This document shows, piece by piece, positions 63,101 through 64,000 of a DNA stretch of 64,000 nt. Numbering within the stretch: the stretch's first letter is position 1; each line of letters opens with the position of its first letter. The stretch comes from Cucumis sativus. Its lineage: Eukaryota; Streptophyta; Magnoliopsida; Cucurbitales; Cucurbitaceae. A program made the translations under genes and the position numbers. The stretch lies in assembly GCF_000004075.3 (NCBI RefSeq), contig NC_026657.2, positions 3,968,001 to 4,032,000 of the forward strand, written 5' to 3'. The notes beneath the pieces were generated by a model. The model saw only the letters and a program-made list of their open reading frames with translations. It did not search any database and was not told the DNA's origin.

Positions 63101-63847
63101 TGGACAGAGATAAAATAATGCAAATCCCAATAAATCATGAACAGTGTAGTGAAATATGAATTAACAAATGATGTGGGGCAGTGACTTTGGTCTGCACCCA
63201 TATCCAAAAACAAACACTTTTGACCAGAAAACATAAAAAATTTCCAACTGACAGAAGAGAGAGAAGAAAAGTCCTAAAAGAATCAGAGATAATCCTATAA
63301 AATTCAAGCAACAACACTCCATCATCCAAAACTCATGGGGAAACACAACAATTGAAAAGAAACAAACCTTTATAATAGGCATTTGAGCGCCATATGTAAG
63401 AACAATACCCATCTGCAGCAAAACCCTGAACGTATCCCTAATATTGTTCCCGTTAAACTCCTTGAAGCTCTCAGCGCAATCCCCACCTTGAAGCAGAAAT
63501 GCTTCGCCAACGGCAGCCTTCGCGAGGCTCTCCTCGAGCTTGCGAGCCTCGCCGGCGAAGACGATAGGAGGGAAGGACTCGAGAACGCGAAGAACGGAGT
63601 CGAGCTCGTTTGGATCAGGATATTGAGGGAGTTGAAGGGCCTTCTTGGATTTCCAAGATTCAGGCGTCCAATTGGAGGATCCAGAAATGAAATGGGTGGA
63701 AGAAGAAGAAGAAACGGCGGAGGGAATGGTCCGGCAGAAATTGGCGGCATTAGGGGTGAAGAAATGGGGTTTGAAGAGGAAACATTTGGCGATGGAAGTT
63801 GTAGGAGCGGCGGAAGAAGAAGGAGGAAGGAGATTGGCAATGATCAT
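60175..63847 (-). CDS. DHS: Plastid DAHP synthase, type II
   Basis: Five exons, in gene order: 63847-63368, 62690-62413, 61757-61481, 60791-60546, 60459-60175; 521 residues (plant enzymes about 525). The first 50 or so residues are rich in S, T and P with few acidic residues, as in a chloroplast transit peptide. The mature enzyme shows [11 protein letters not shown] (metal-binding Cys124), [84 protein letters not shown] and [16 protein letters not shown]. It condenses phosphoenolpyruvate with erythrose 4-phosphate, the first step of the shikimate route to aromatic amino acids. All phases fit. Exon 4 starts with GTAAGT, which itself looks like a donor site. Confidence 0.97.
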
Positions 63848-63969
63848 GACGGTGATTCGCCGGGAAATTGTGAAGTGGGTTTCTTTAGTGGCTGGATAAT
63901 GAGCTTACTACTACCCTATGAACGCAAATATGTTTGGTTCAAATACCCTCATTTCCCATTAAATAAAAA

Positions 63970-63975
63970 TATATA
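63970..63975 (-). promoter_or_regulatory. Candidate TATA box of DAHP synthase
   Basis: TATATA about 125 bases before the start codon on the minus strand, in a T/A-rich stretch close to the window edge. Only moderately specific. Confidence 0.35.
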
Positions 63976-64000
63976 CATTTTTTTCTACAAAAAATAAAAA

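Noticed and set aside
63249..63268. TGACAGAAGAGAGAGAAGAA, resembling mature miR156
   Set aside because: Only the first 13 bases match, and no complementary arm forming a hairpin was seen; it lies in a GA-rich part of DAHP synthase intron 1.
63383..63997. Long plus-strand frame (204 codons) opposite DAHP synthase exon 1
   Set aside because: Antisense shadow of a GC-rich coding exon, without family motif.

Overview
The window is nuclear DNA of a flowering plant. It is AT-rich, its genes are split by many introns with GT..AG borders, and the spaces between genes are full of decayed retrotransposons and short AT-rich repeats. The encoded proteins (a DOMON/cytochrome b561 protein, LIP5, MAP65, plastid DAHP synthase, ureidoglycine aminohydrolase) are standard in dicots. 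The many short repeats built around copies of TCTATCA.TGATAGA, and the LINE tails, resemble what I know from cucurbits (cucumber and melon group). I infer Cucurbitaceae from this; it is not proven.

Eight protein genes could be assembled exon by exon, and every exon junction keeps frame. Left part, plus strand: a secreted/membrane DOMON-cytochrome b561 protein (4008-6911, 3 exons), a PLP homeostasis protein of the YggS/PROSC family (8596-11769, 7 exons), and a small lipid-transfer-like 8-cysteine protein (17508-19464, 2 exons). Middle part, all minus strand: a PHD finger plus BAH-like chromatin protein (21643-28693, 7 exons), the ESCRT regulator LIP5/VTA1 (30925-36032, 6 exons) and the microtubule bundler MAP65 (40177-44229 plus a 5' leader exon near 45.4-45.6 kb; 9 coding exons). 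Right part: (S)-ureidoglycine aminohydrolase (54844-59038, plus, 13 exons) converging on DAHP synthase (60175-63847, minus, 5 exons).

The rest is repeat-rich: a 31-bp minisatellite (1.15-1.42 kb), a long non-coding block of retrotransposon character (about 12.7-14.1 kb), a broken Ty1/copia fragment (20.8-21.1 kb), LINE fragments (25.2-25.6, 38.7-39.1, 52.3-52.7 kb), a complete miniature LTR element (TRIM) inside a LIP5 intron (33943-34357), at least eight copies of a short TCTATC-type repeat, and several microsatellites. Between 45.7 and 54.6 kb I see no gene.

The genes are unrelated housekeeping or specialised functions and do not form a cluster or pathway. I found no previously undescribed system. 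The points most worth a second look are a last exon made almost wholly of a 27-bp in-frame repeat in the PHD gene, two splice sites with a competing donor motif nearby (ureidoglycine aminohydrolase intron 2, DAHP synthase exon 4), the TRIM in LIP5, and the uncertain start of the PHD protein.
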